From NCBI GenBank assembly GCA_041905525.1, contig JAYRKY010000007.1, positions 124,001 to 188,000 of the forward strand: 64,000 nucleotides of DNA, given 5' to 3'. The DNA is from SHVO01 sp041905525 (GTDB lineage Bacteria; Pseudomonadota; Alphaproteobacteria; Rhodospirillales; Rhodospirillaceae). The notes beneath the pieces were generated by a model. It made no database searches and was not told the DNA's origin. It was given only the letters and a program-made list of their open reading frames with translations. A program made the position numbers and the translations under genes. Shown here piece by piece: positions 1 to 9,125 of the stretch (positions are counted from its first letter, which is position 1; each line of letters starts with the position of its first letter).

Positions 1-1
1 C

Positions 2-622
2 GAAGACCTGGATCTGGGCGATCTATTTGGAGGCATGTTTCGCGGAGGCGGAGCGGGCCCGCGCGGCGGCGACCCGTTCGGAGGCGCGCAACGGCCTGGC
101 CGGGGCGAGGACCAGCGCTTCATGCTGGAGGTCGATTTCGAGGAGGCAGCGGTGGGGGCCACCAAACGCCTGACGCTGCCCAGCGGCAAGTCGCTGGACG
201 TGAACATCCCGCCGGGGATCAACGAAGGACAAACCATCCGCCTGAAGGGTCAGGGCGGCCCCGGCCAGGGCGGCCCCGCCGGCGATGCCCTGATCGAGGT
301 GAAAGTCCGGCCGCATCCCACCTTCAGGCGGGAGGGGCGCGATATCTATGCCGAAGTCCCGATTTCCCTCGGCGAGGCCGTGTCGGGCGGCAAGGTCCAG
401 GTGCCGACAGTTCATGGCCCTGTGGCGATGACCGTGCCGAAATGGACGAATGGCGGGGCGCGCCTGCGCCTCAAAGGAAAGGGCATCCCCGCCACCAAGA
501 GCGAACCCGCAGGTGACCAATATGTCGTGTTCGAGATCGTCCTGCCCAAAACCCCAGACGCCGACCTGGAAGAATTTGTGAAGGGCTGGGCCAGCCGGAA
601 GCCCTATAATCCGCGGACGTAA
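2..622 (+). CDS. DnaJ/CbpA-type co-chaperone, 3' part (5' end outside window)
   Basis: The reading frame is open from base 2 and ends at 622, so the first coding part (J domain and Gly/Phe linker) lies outside the window. The visible 206 residues start in a Gly/Arg/Phe-rich linker. They continue into the two beta-sandwich substrate-binding domains of the DnaJ C-terminus: domain I around LEVDFEEAAVGATKRL and domain II around YAEVPISLGEAVSGGKV. There is no CxxCxGxG zinc finger between linker and C-terminal domains, which is the CbpA/DjlA-like (type II) layout rather than canonical DnaJ. Its role would be to deliver unfolded clients to DnaK. It lies 17 bases before the FecR-like gene on the same strand. 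Confidence 0.9.
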   Translation, partial: EDLDLGDLFGGMFRGGGAGPRGGDPFGGAQRPGRGEDQRFMLEVDFEEAAVGATKRLTLPSGKSLDVNIPPGINEGQTIRLKGQGGPGQGGPAGDALIEVKVRPHPTFRREGRDIYAEVPISLGEAVSGGKVQVPTVHGPVAMTVPKWTNGGARLRLKGKGIPATKSEPAGDQYVVFEIVLPKTPDADLEEFVKGWASRKPYNPRT

Positions 623-639
623 GGCGACCTGGGGGAAGC

Positions 640-2472
640 ATGCAACGGTTATGGGGTACGCTCGGCGTCATCGCCGGAGCTCTTGCGTGCGCGCAGGCGC
701 ACGCGCAACAGGCGGCGCGCGCGGGCGGCGTATCGGCGGTTCAGGGTAGCGCCCAGGCCGTCCGGGAAACGACGCAGGACGATCTCGCGGTCAACGATCC
801 GATTTTCCGCAACGATGTTCTCGAAACGGGACCAGACGCCAAGTTGCGTGTCACCTTCGCCGACAATACGCAGCTCACGCTCGGCCCGGACGCGGACGTC
901 GTGATCGACGACTATGTTTACGCGCCGGAGAAGAAGACCGGCAATGCGGCGCTGCGGATTACCTCCGGCACCGCGCGGGTGCTGGCGGGTCTGATTGAGG
1001 ACAACGGCGGCAGCCAGGCGTTCTCAATCCGCACACCTGTCGCCACCATCGGCATTCGAGGCACTGACTTCTTCGTGGAGATGAAGGGGGACCACCTTCA
1101 GGTGGCCCTTTTTTCCGGCTACGAGGTAACGGTCACCAGCGCCGGCGGCACCACCGTCTTGCGCCCCGGCGAAGGCACGGACGTGTGGGGCACGGCGGCT
1201 CCAACCCCCGGCATTCCCTGGGGCCCGGACCGCGTCAACCGCGCGCTCGCGATGGTCTCGCCGGTGCCGGCCAACGCACGCCCCCTCACCTATGCGCGGC
1301 CGCCCGCTCAGGAGAATAGCCTGCTGGAGGCGTTGACGCGCGGCGATGTGAGCATCGATGCGCGCCTCCGCTATGAGCATGTCACGCAAGCCGCGGCTCC
1401 GCTGCCGGCCTCGGCGACGACCGCGCGGCTGCGGGTCGGCTATGAGACGGCGGCGTATCGAGGTGTGTTCGCCGGGATTGAAGGCGAGATCACCCGCGAG
1501 CTTTCGGGCACGCGGAGCGACGGCGCGCGAGCTGTCCCCGGCCGGCCGGTCATTCCGGACCCCGATAGCGAAGAGCTGAACCAACTCTACGCGGGCTGGG
1601 CGATGGCGGGCGACGACGGTATGACCGCCGCGCGGGCGGTGCTCGGCCGTCAACGGCTCGTCTACGACAATGAACGCTGGATCGGCGCCGGCGCGTTTCG
1701 GCAGAACGACCAGACGTTCGATGCGGTGGCGCTCGAGGGGCGGCCCCTTCCGCATCTGTCTTTGCGCTATGCCTATATCGACGGCGTCAACCGCGTCCTC
1801 GGGAACAGCACGCCGAACGGCCACTGGCGCAGCGATAGCCACGCCCTGGGGGTGACGACCGATCTGGTGCCCCACGGTCTGCTGACGGGCTACGCCTATC
1901 TTCTAGACCTCCAGTCGGCTCCGCAATTTTCGTCGGCCACGTACGGCGTGCGCTACGACACGATGGCGACCGGAGGCGAGGCGATGTTCGGCGTGGAAGC
2001 CGAACTCGCACGCCAGACGGACTATCGCGGGAATACCCGAAACTTCGCGCTGACGTACGGCTTGCTCCGCCCGTCCGTGCACTACGAAGGCACGACTCTC
2101 TTTGCAGGAGTGGAATTGCTGGAAGGCGACGGCGTCAGCGCGGTGCAAACACCGCTCGCGACGCTGCATCGTCACAACGGCTGGGCCGACGTGTTCAACA
2201 TCACGCCGGCGGAGGGCCTGCGCGACATCCATGTACGCTACCTGCAGGAGCTTTCGGACTTCGGCTTCCTCAAAACGCCACGCATGGATATGCGCCTGCA
2301 CCACTTCACCAGCGACAACGGCCGGATCACGTACGGCACGGAATACAACGCGGACGTCAACGTCAGCGTCAGAGGCTACGCGACCGTGGGCGTCAGATGG
2401 GCGCGCTACGAAGCCAATAGCTTTGCGTCGGATACCGAAAAGCTGTGGGTTTACGTGGAGACGCGGTTTTAG
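640..2472 (+). CDS. FecR-domain protein fused to an outer-membrane beta-barrel
   Basis: A 610-residue exported protein. Residues 1-22 form a Sec signal peptide ending in AHAQ. Residues about 50-170 are a FecR-type domain, recognised from the run LRVTFADNTQLTLGPDADV and the later TPVATIGIRGTDFF motif. The remainder, from about residue 230, alternates polar and aromatic residues like a barrel and resembles alginate-export-type porins (for example GRQRLVYDNERW and LRYAYIDGVNRV). It ends in ETRF, whose C-terminal Phe is the usual BAM-recognition residue. The likely role is an outer-membrane channel carrying a periplasmic FecR module; the substrate is unknown. The downstream neighbour is convergent. 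Confidence 0.75.
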   Translation: MQRLWGTLGVIAGALACAQAHAQQAARAGGVSAVQGSAQAVRETTQDDLAVNDPIFRNDVLETGPDAKLRVTFADNTQLTLGPDADVVIDDYVYAPEKKTGNAALRITSGTARVLAGLIEDNGGSQAFSIRTPVATIGIRGTDFFVEMKGDHLQVALFSGYEVTVTSAGGTTVLRPGEGTDVWGTAAPTPGIPWGPDRVNRALAMVSPVPANARPLTYARPPAQENSLLEALTRGDVSIDARLRYEHVTQAAAPLPASATTARLRVGYETAAYRGVFAGIEGEITRELSGTRSDGARAVPGRPVIPDPDSEELNQLYAGWAMAGDDGMTAARAVLGRQRLVYDNERWIGAGAFRQNDQTFDAVALEGRPLPHLSLRYAYIDGVNRVLGNSTPNGHWRSDSHALGVTTDLVPHGLLTGYAYLLDLQSAPQFSSATYGVRYDTMATGGEAMFGVEAELARQTDYRGNTRNFALTYGLLRPSVHYEGTTLFAGVELLEGDGVSAVQTPLATLHRHNGWADVFNITPAEGLRDIHVRYLQELSDFGFLKTPRMDMRLHHFTSDNGRITYGTEYNADVNVSVRGYATVGVRWARYEANSFASDTEKLWVYVETRF

Positions 2473-2514
2473 GCGACCTTTGGAAGACAGTTGCAATTCA
2501 ACAGCCATCCGCTG

Positions 2515-5196
2515 CTACCAGAGCAGTATCACCGCTCCCTGTTTGCCATCCCGCGCGGAAGCGCCGGACCCGTCGCCCCCCCGGCCAGGATTGCTGATCG
2601 GGCCGCCTGTCGTGGTGTAGTGCCGATCGGTACAGGGGTCACCCGCCGGGTTACAACCTGGAACCGCTAAAGCACCACTTGCGGTCACGGAGTTGAGGAC
2701 GTTTACATTGCTGCTGGCAACCCCGGTTCCGCCGGCGCCATCAGCTCCGTTCGTGCCCCGCGTCCCGCCATTGCCACGCGCTCTCACGCTGCCGCTTTGA
2801 GAAAGGGTGCTATCTGTCCCACTGACGCCGTTGGCATCTTGCCCAGCCGTACCGCCGGTTCCGACGGTGACGGCCAAGTCGCCTCCCGTATTCAGCAGCA
2901 GAATCCCTGCGAACCCTCCACCACCTCCGGTATGCGCAAGCACGCCGCTATTGATACGAGCGCCGCCACCCGCGCCCCAAACCTTGGCGTAGATTGACGC
3001 CATACCGAGAAGATCTTCGCCGGAAATCGTGAATCCCGTGACCGCATCCCGGAAATCGCACCGATATGCGCCGACGCGGTAACCGTTGCATATGTCCGTC
3101 GATATCAAGCGGTAAGTATTGAGGAGGTCGGCGACATAGATGGCCCCTCCCTGAATATCGCCGTCACTTCCGAGCGTCGTTGGGCTGGGCTCAACCTGGA
3201 CCGCCGTAAAGCCACCGGACTCCCGATCGAATTTCCAATTGACGACGAGGTTGTCGAGGGTCGCGTCCGCGGCATCAACGACGGGTAGGCGGTGTTTGTA
3301 CCAAGCGGAGATCTCCGTAGCCGTCCGCACATCGCTCCACACCCGAACATCAGACACCAACCCATCAAAGACATTGGTAACGGCGCTGTTGGTATTCATA
3401 TTGCCGCCCACAACGAAATGGCGCGATGCAGTCCGTATATTGGCACCGGATAGCGTCTGTCCTGTAATCGTGTTGGCGAGCGAACCGTTCACATAGACTC
3501 TCACCTCGCCGTTGGCGACGGACTCATCGTAAGACACCGCAAGATGCGTCCAGGTATCAACCGTCAAAGCGACGCCAAGTGATTCCGTGTCGTTGACGGC
3601 GCCGTCACCCACGGAGAGTGACAGAGCGCCGCCGGACGAAACAAATAAGCGGTAGGAACTATTGTTTGTCGCGGCGGCAGTGCCCGCGGTGTCCCACTGC
3701 GAAACAAGGCTGGCGGTATTTGAACCTGTCGGTAAGCTCCGCGCCTTTACCCAAGCCTCGATCGTCACGCTGCCGGTCGTCGTGCCGTTCTGATTGCCAC
3801 TGGTTTCCGCGTAGCCGGTGCCGTTTGTATCAAACGCCAACATCGGGCGACCAATCACAACATCGTCCAGTCGACTGACCGCTGCGGCGCCATTTACGAA
3901 GGCGATGCGCGTGCCCGTCGTATCTTGGGTGATCCCCGTCGCATAAGCAGAAGCGCGGTTGCTGGTGAGGCTTTTTTGGGTGATCTTCATCCACACTTCG
4001 TCACCGTCGTCGTAGACCTCCAGGAGATAGGTCTCGCCGTAGGTCAAAGTAAATGTGCTATCCGCCGACGTGAAGGTGCCCACCTGCGCACCATTGTCCA
4101 AAATCGAAATCGTGTTACTTCCGGCCGTACCAGTGCTGAAGAACTGGAAAGTGATGCCTGGGTCGAAATAGGAAGCACCGGGGGAGGCTGCCGCGCGGGT
4201 CACAATGGAAAAGCCAGCGGCGGTTGCTGCGGAGTCCGGCGTCCACTCGGCGGAGATGTAAAGCGGCTGCTCGCTTGTATTCAAAGTGTTCGAAGACGCC
4301 GTCGTCATATAGGCGTCATCATCGTCGAAGCGAGCCTGACCGTTTTCCTTTACGACCGGCGTCGGGGATGTACCTGTGTCGAACTTAGAAGAATCGACTT
4401 GGCTTCCGGTGCCCTCGAAATTCTCTGCCACGGATGCGTTGACGGCTTCTCCCACTGTTTTGCCTGCGCAAACGCTCTCGAGTTCACTCGTTTGCGGATA
4501 CCAAACTGAGTCGTCGAAGTAGGAACTTCCATCAGAACTGTAAGGGCCAGTATAGATCGTCGTCGGATTGGACGTAGCATTCGCAGTTTCGGATGTGCTT
4601 GTCGGACTTGCCGTGGCCTGATCTGTCGAACCCGCGACTGCGCCGAGCCGGTTTGCACCGTGGCTGATCAAGGCGTAGGGAACATATATGCCTGTGGCTC
4701 CGGCAGTAGTTGAAATCACTTGCAGTGTCGCAAAGTCGTTAGTCTCACCTGTGTATTCTGGAGAAGCGCCCGAGTCATAATCGTTGCCGACAGCAACGCA
4801 GAAATTTTTCTCTGCGCCCGCAACCACATAAGTGAAGTAATTGCCGTAAGGATCGAGCGCATCTTGTTTGGAGATTCCCAAGGTTATCCAGGGGAGTGTT
4901 CCTGATGTGGTCGAGGTGCTAGTGCAGGTTGACTCTGCAGAACCATCGAAATTGGTATCGGGACACGGGGAAGCATTGTTAGCGTTGAAGTACGCGAAAA
5001 GGGCGGCCTGAACTACCGTTTCCGAATTGGACGTGTTCTTCAGTTTCTCGAGATCCCGCGCCGGACCTGTGTAGTTTCTAAAGAACACCGTCAGCGCAGT
5101 CGCAGCGACGATCGCAATGATCATTGCAATGACGAGTCCAGCGGCCCCGTCGTCCCGCGTGAAATGACGCGCTGCGCGCTCGAGAATTTTTCGCAC
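2515..5196 (-). CDS. Large pilin-like protein with LamG-like and glycine-rich domains
   Basis: An 893-residue surface-type protein. A short basic N-terminus precedes a hydrophobic helix at about residues 18-39, placed as in type IV pilins or pseudopilins. It is followed by a pseudopilin-like head that includes CPDTNFDG (about 78-85), LPWITLGISKQDALDPYGNY (about 101-120) and paired Cys residues. Residues about 255-450 are a beta-rich region. Residues about 453-632 look like a LamG/concanavalin fold (VTIEAWVKA, WTHLAVSYD, VRVYVNGSL). From about 733 the chain is a Gly-rich shell (GAGGGA, GGGGGFAG) ending GKQGAVILLW. The canonical prepilin Glu5 is not obvious. Base use looks less GC-rich and richer in Thr/Ser/Asn codons than the neighbours, suggesting acquisition. 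No pilus-assembly genes are nearby. It is probably a displayed adhesin or minor pilin. Confidence 0.65.
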   Translation of the reverse strand: MRKILERAARHFTRDDGAAGLVIAMIIAIVAATALTVFFRNYTGPARDLEKLKNTSNSETVVQAALFAYFNANNASPCPDTNFDGSAESTCTSTSTTSGTLPWITLGISKQDALDPYGNYFTYVVAGAEKNFCVAVGNDYDSGASPEYTGETNDFATLQVISTTAGATGIYVPYALISHGANRLGAVAGSTDQATASPTSTSETANATSNPTTIYTGPYSSDGSSYFDDSVWYPQTSELESVCAGKTVGEAVNASVAENFEGTGSQVDSSKFDTGTSPTPVVKENGQARFDDDDAYMTTASSNTLNTSEQPLYISAEWTPDSAATAAGFSIVTRAAASPGASYFDPGITFQFFSTGTAGSNTISILDNGAQVGTFTSADSTFTLTYGETYLLEVYDDGDEVWMKITQKSLTSNRASAYATGITQDTTGTRIAFVNGAAAVSRLDDVVIGRPMLAFDTNGTGYAETSGNQNGTTTGSVTIEAWVKARSLPTGSNTASLVSQWDTAGTAAATNNSSYRLFVSSGGALSLSVGDGAVNDTESLGVALTVDTWTHLAVSYDESVANGEVRVYVNGSLANTITGQTLSGANIRTASRHFVVGGNMNTNSAVTNVFDGLVSDVRVWSDVRTATEISAWYKHRLPVVDAADATLDNLVVNWKFDRESGGFTAVQVEPSPTTLGSDGDIQGGAIYVADLLNTYRLISTDICNGYRVGAYRCDFRDAVTGFTISGEDLLGMASIYAKVWGAGGGARINSGVLAHTGGGGGFAGILLLNTGGDLAVTVGTGGTAGQDANGVSGTDSTLSQSGSVRARGNGGTRGTNGADGAGGTGVASSNVNVLNSVTASGALAVPGCNPAGDPCTDRHYTTTGGPISNPGRGGDGSGASARDGKQGAVILLW

Positions 5197-5398
5197 CCCA
5201 GGGTCCCTTATTCTTTGTCAGCGCGAGAGCGCTTCACCGGTCTCCGCCTGAACACCGCTCATTATATAGCAGCGATCAACCAATAGTAGCACAAGGTGGC
5301 GCGAGGCCGCGACACGCCAAGAACGATCCCACCCTTGAGCCGTTGCATGCCACCACGCTATTCGTTGTCACGGCCCAAGCCTGTTTAGGACTGTTCGA

Positions 5399-5818
5399 AT
5401 GAAATACCTCCACACCATGGTGCGCGTCACCGATCTGGACGCGTCGCTGGATTTCTATGTGAATAAGCTCGGCCTTATCGAGCTTCGGCGCACGGAGAGC
5501 GAAAGGGGTCGATTCACCCTGGTCTTCCTGGCGGCCCCAGGCGACGAGTCCGCGCAGATCGAACTGACCTATAACTGGGATCCGGAAACCTACACCGGCG
5601 GCCGGAACTTCGGGCATCTGGCCTATGAAGTGGACAACATCTACGCCTTGTGCCAACGGCTGATGGAGCGGGGTGTCGTCATCAATCGCCCGCCGCGCGA
5701 CGGGCGCATGGCGTTCATCCGCTCGCCGGACAATATCTCGATTGAACTGCTGCAGAAGGGCGCCGCGAAACCGCCCCAGGAACCCTGGGCGTCGATGCCG
5801 AATACAGGTGTCTGGTAA
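5399..5818 (+). CDS. gloA: Lactoylglutathione lyase (glyoxalase I)
   Basis: A 139-residue vicinal-oxygen-chelate protein that isomerises the methylglyoxal-glutathione hemithioacetal to S-lactoylglutathione in the cytosol. The four expected metal ligands are visible: His5 in the opening KYLHTMVRV, Glu in QIELTYNW, His in FGHLAYEV and Glu in ISIELLQKG. Two beta-alpha-beta modules fill the sequence and the length is normal for bacterial GloA. The C-terminus ends PNTGVW, as in many proteobacterial enzymes. It stands alone, convergent with the DUF2336 gene, which ends six bases downstream. Confidence 0.93.
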   Translation: MKYLHTMVRVTDLDASLDFYVNKLGLIELRRTESERGRFTLVFLAAPGDESAQIELTYNWDPETYTGGRNFGHLAYEVDNIYALCQRLMERGVVINRPPRDGRMAFIRSPDNISIELLQKGAAKPPQEPWASMPNTGVW

Positions 5819-5824
5819 ACCGCC

Positions 5825-6955
5825 TTAGTGGACGGCGAGCGAGGCCGCGGGCACCTGCGTCACCTTCGCCAGCAGGTATTCCAGATCGTCATTGGCGAAT
5901 TCGCCGCCAATGCTTTCGTACTGGGTCAGCACGCGCTCGATGATGCGGCGCGAGTAGCGCTCGGGATCAAGGTCACGCCCGTCGAACTCGGTTTGGGCAA
6001 TGACGTCCAGAGCCGCCCGCACAGCGGGAAGGCTCTCGCCCGGGAGCCGTGACTTGGTCCAGAGGGTCTGAAGCCCTCTTTGGCCCGGATCGTGAATAAG
6101 GGTGCGCGCGTTGTCGATCGGCAGCGCGGCAAGCCGGGCCAGCGCGTGTTCGAAGAAGCGCAGATTGCCCATGCACAGCGCGCGCAAGACCAGCGAGGCG
6201 CTGAGGCGATTGTTGGTGTGAAGCTGCACGACAAGCGCCTGCAGGCTGTCTTCCGAAACGCCCATGGCAAGGCCGACGGTCGCGCGCTCGCGCGTCTGCA
6301 GCACGAGTTCGAGGGCAATGTCCGGCGAAATCTTGTGATGCGACAAGAGATGCGTACGCAGATGCTCGGCGACACGCGTCACCAGCCGCTCGGTAATGGT
6401 GATCGGCAGACGGTCACGGTGAACCAAGGGATCCTGGACAGCTTCACTATGACCGAATTTGTCGACAACCTTGTGCAGGGTCGGCTCGGCAATGTCCGCA
6501 CCGGGATTGGCCAGCAGCTTGGCAACGACGGTCTCAGATCCATTTTGCACGATCGCTTCGGACACACGCGCATCGACTTGGCGGCGACCGGCAATGGCAT
6601 CCAAACGCGCGGGCGAGCCCTGGCTCGAAATAATCTGAACAAGGTCTTCCGCCGTCAGAACGTCGGACGCGCTCAACATCGGCAGCGCGACGGAATCGAC
6701 GTCGCGCGCGAGAGTCACGGCAACGTCGTGCGGCAGCCGGGGATTGGCGCGCAGGTTCGCAGCGAGAGCCTCGCGGACGCGCACCTCGGCGTCACGGACC
6801 ATAATTCGGAAAATTTGTTCAGCGAGGGCCATCTCGGACGGCCCGAAAACGTCGCCATTGAACTGTTGGGCAATCTTCGCCGCCGTATCCGCACGGACGG
6901 CCGGAGACGCGTCTTTTTTCAGCAGCTTAACGTCGTCAATCGTCAGTCCGGTCAT
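5825..6955 (-). CDS. DUF2336 family protein
   Basis: The start is taken at the Met of MTGLTIDDVKLL, about 376 residues; the open frame extends ten codons further upstream but that segment does not look conserved. The protein is an all-alpha, HEAT-like repeat protein of the DUF2336 family, which is common in alphaproteobacteria. Helical units recur, such as SPAVRADTAAKIAQQF, AEVRVREALAANLRAN and HRDRLPITITERLV. No enzymatic motif is seen. Family members often accompany two-component or motility regulators, but none is adjacent here. The product is probably cytosolic, and its function is unknown. Confidence 0.8.
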   Translation of the reverse strand: MTGLTIDDVKLLKKDASPAVRADTAAKIAQQFNGDVFGPSEMALAEQIFRIMVRDAEVRVREALAANLRANPRLPHDVAVTLARDVDSVALPMLSASDVLTAEDLVQIISSQGSPARLDAIAGRRQVDARVSEAIVQNGSETVVAKLLANPGADIAEPTLHKVVDKFGHSEAVQDPLVHRDRLPITITERLVTRVAEHLRTHLLSHHKISPDIALELVLQTRERATVGLAMGVSEDSLQALVVQLHTNNRLSASLVLRALCMGNLRFFEHALARLAALPIDNARTLIHDPGQRGLQTLWTKSRLPGESLPAVRAALDVIAQTEFDGRDLDPERYSRRIIERVLTQYESIGGEFANDDLEYLLAKVTQVPAASLAVH

Positions 6956-7326
6956 CGCCCAGCCCCAGCGGCCTTTCTCGCGCATTCCGGTCGGTTGGTG
7001 GCCCGAGGAGCCGGCCGACAGGACTCAAGGTTTCGCAGCATAAACGCTTCGATCGTCCGGAAGTTGTGTGAGACTGACCGATTATGTAGCAATGGGGCGT
7101 AAACCATGCCGGAGCCCCGCTCATGTAACCTTATACAACTAAAACGCGTCATTCCACAACCTCTACCGGCGAACAATCTTCACCCTGTTTACGGCCGGCG
7201 CCGGCTCTGGGTTGCATTTTGGGGATAACTTTCTCCTCAAGGGGCACTTTATCGCAAAAAGGGTGCACCTTCTGGCGGCAAATGCCATGGTTTAGAGACA
7301 TTTAGCGGCCTGTAGGGGGACTTGGG
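6956..7326. other. Intergenic region between DUF2336 gene and dicarboxylate symporter
   Basis: A 371-base divergent promoter region. It must hold the promoters of both flanking genes, but I cannot pick out convincing -35/-10 pairs. A 12-base GC-rich perfect palindrome (GCCGGCGCCGGC) lies at 7194-7205. No small gene or RNA was recognised. Confidence 0.5.
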
Positions 7327-8586
7327 ATGTTGCGTCGGCTCGCGAACCCGATCGTCATCGCGATGGTGGTGGGAATTATTGTGGGAGCCATCTGCCACGA
7401 TCAATTGGACCCTGCGACGGCAAAGCAGGTGGCCAGCTACTTCTCAATCATCACCGACGTCTTCATCCGCCTGATCAAGATGATCATCGGCCCCCTCGTC
7501 TTTTCCACCCTCGTGGTCGGGATCGCGCACATGGGCGACGCCTCCTCGCTGGGACGCATCGGCGCCCGGACCCTCGCCTGGTTCATCGGCGCCTCTCTGG
7601 TCTCCTTGTTCCTCGGCCTGGTGATGGTCAACATTCTAAGGCCGGGCGAAAACCTTGGCCTTCCCCTCCCCGATGCAACCACGCCGGCGGCCGTGCAAGG
7701 CGCGGCCTTGAACCTGCGCGAGTTCATCACCCACCTGGTACCGCGCTCGTTCTTCGAGGCCATGGTGAATAACGAGATTCTCCAGATTGTCGTGTTCTCG
7801 GCCTTCGTCGGGGTCGCGGCAATGAACCAAGGGCACCACGGCAAAGTCATTGCCGACTTCGCGAACAGCGCGGCCAATATCATGCTGGAAATCACCGCCT
7901 ACGTGATGAAGGCTGCGCCCCTGGCGATTTTCGCCGCGCTGTCGTCGGTGGTCACGACGCAGGGTCTCGACATTCTCAGCGCCTATGGCCGCTTTATGGG
8001 CGGGTTCTACCTGTCGATCCTCATCCTCTGGATCTTCCTGGTGGGCGCCGGCTATCTCGTCGTTGGAACCCGCATCAAGGATCTGTTGAGCGGATTGAAA
8101 GCTCCGATTCTTCTTGCCTTCTCGACGGCATCGTCCGAGGCGGCCTATCCGAAAACGCTCGAGCAACTGGAGCGGTTCGGCGTCTCGAAGCGCGTCGCGT
8201 CGTTCGTACTCCCCGTCGGTTATTCGTTCAATCTCGACGGATCGATGATGTACTGCACCTTCGCCGTCATGTTCATCGCGCAGGCCTATAACATCGAAGT
8301 TTCATGGGGCCACCAGATCACCATGCTGCTTTTGCTGATGATCACCAGCAAGGGGATGGCCGGCGTCCCACGCGCTTCGCTGGTCGTCATTGCGGCGACG
8401 CTCACGACGTTCAACCTGCCTGAAGCGGGTCTTTTGCTGATCCTGGGCGTGGACCAGTTCCTCGACATGGGCCGCAGCGCGACGAACGTGGTTGGGAACG
8501 CCATCGCGACCACAGCCGTCGCCCGCTGGGAGAACGAATTGCATCCCAATGCGGCCGCGGCTAATGAACAACCCCGGACCACCTGA
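7327..8586 (+). CDS. Dicarboxylate/amino acid:cation symporter (DAACS family)
   Basis: A 419-residue inner-membrane transporter of the DctA/GltP (SLC1-like) family that couples uptake of C4-dicarboxylates or acidic amino acids to protons or sodium. The family hallmarks are present: the hairpin-loop Ser-rich motif as FSTASSEAAYPKTLEQLE, the GYSFNLDGS motif in the TM7 region, and the C-terminal GVDQFLDMGRSATNVVGN substrate-site motif. Length and about eight hydrophobic segments plus two re-entrant loops fit the family. It precedes apt on the same strand with a 16-base gap. The substrate cannot be decided from sequence alone. Confidence 0.9.
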   Translation: MLRRLANPIVIAMVVGIIVGAICHDQLDPATAKQVASYFSIITDVFIRLIKMIIGPLVFSTLVVGIAHMGDASSLGRIGARTLAWFIGASLVSLFLGLVMVNILRPGENLGLPLPDATTPAAVQGAALNLREFITHLVPRSFFEAMVNNEILQIVVFSAFVGVAAMNQGHHGKVIADFANSAANIMLEITAYVMKAAPLAIFAALSSVVTTQGLDILSAYGRFMGGFYLSILILWIFLVGAGYLVVGTRIKDLLSGLKAPILLAFSTASSEAAYPKTLEQLERFGVSKRVASFVLPVGYSFNLDGSMMYCTFAVMFIAQAYNIEVSWGHQITMLLLLMITSKGMAGVPRASLVVIAATLTTFNLPEAGLLLILGVDQFLDMGRSATNVVGNAIATTAVARWENELHPNAAAANEQPRTT

Positions 8587-8602
8587 TACCCTCCAAGCAC
8601 CG

Positions 8603-9121
8603 ATGGATCTGAAGAAACACGTGCGTCAAATTCCCGACTTTCCGAAGCCGGGGATCAACTTTTTCGATATCTCAACCCTCATCCGGCATGCGGGGGCGTG
8701 GCGCACCACGATCGACCGCATGGCGGATTTGGTTGGACCGTGGAAGCCGGAAGTCCTTGCGGCGGTGGATGCGCGCGGATTCCTGGTCGCGGCCCCCCTT
8801 GCCATCGCCCTCAACTGCGGAACCATCATGATCCGCAAATCGGGAAAACTGCCCGGCAAGGTTAAGGCCCATACCTACGGTCTGGAGTACGGAACCGACA
8901 CGATCGAGATCCAGCATGATGCGGTGACTGCCGGCGAACGTGTGGTCATTGTCGACGACCTGCTCGCGACAGGGGGAACCCTGAAGGCTGCGGCGAAGCT
9001 CTTGCGCGAGTCCGGTGCCGATGTCGTCGGCGCCGCCTGTGTCATCGAGCTCTCGTTCCTGAAGGCACGCGACGCGCTCGGCATTCCGTTCGCCGCGCTT
9101 CTCCAGTACGACAGCGACTGA
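8603..9121 (+). CDS. apt: Adenine phosphoribosyltransferase
   Basis: A 172-residue purine-salvage enzyme converting adenine and PRPP to AMP. The start is placed at the Met of MDLKKHVRQIPDFPKPGI, which is where the family begins; the frame is open further upstream but only inside the preceding transporter gene. The PRPP-binding loop VVIVDDLLATGGT is intact, and GINFFDIS and ARGFLVAAPLA match the family. It lies 16 bases behind the symporter gene and may be cotranscribed. It is convergent with the antiporter gene four bases downstream. Confidence 0.95.
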   Translation: MDLKKHVRQIPDFPKPGINFFDISTLIRHAGAWRTTIDRMADLVGPWKPEVLAAVDARGFLVAAPLAIALNCGTIMIRKSGKLPGKVKAHTYGLEYGTDTIEIQHDAVTAGERVVIVDDLLATGGTLKAAAKLLRESGADVVGAACVIELSFLKARDALGIPFAALLQYDSD

Positions 9122-9125
9122 GCGC

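Noticed and set aside
7194..7205. GC-rich palindrome upstream of the dicarboxylate symporter as a sigma-54 or regulatory site
   Set aside because: Sigma-54 spacing (GG-N10-GC in TGGCAC-N5-TTGC) is not met; a 12-base GC palindrome is easily found by chance here.
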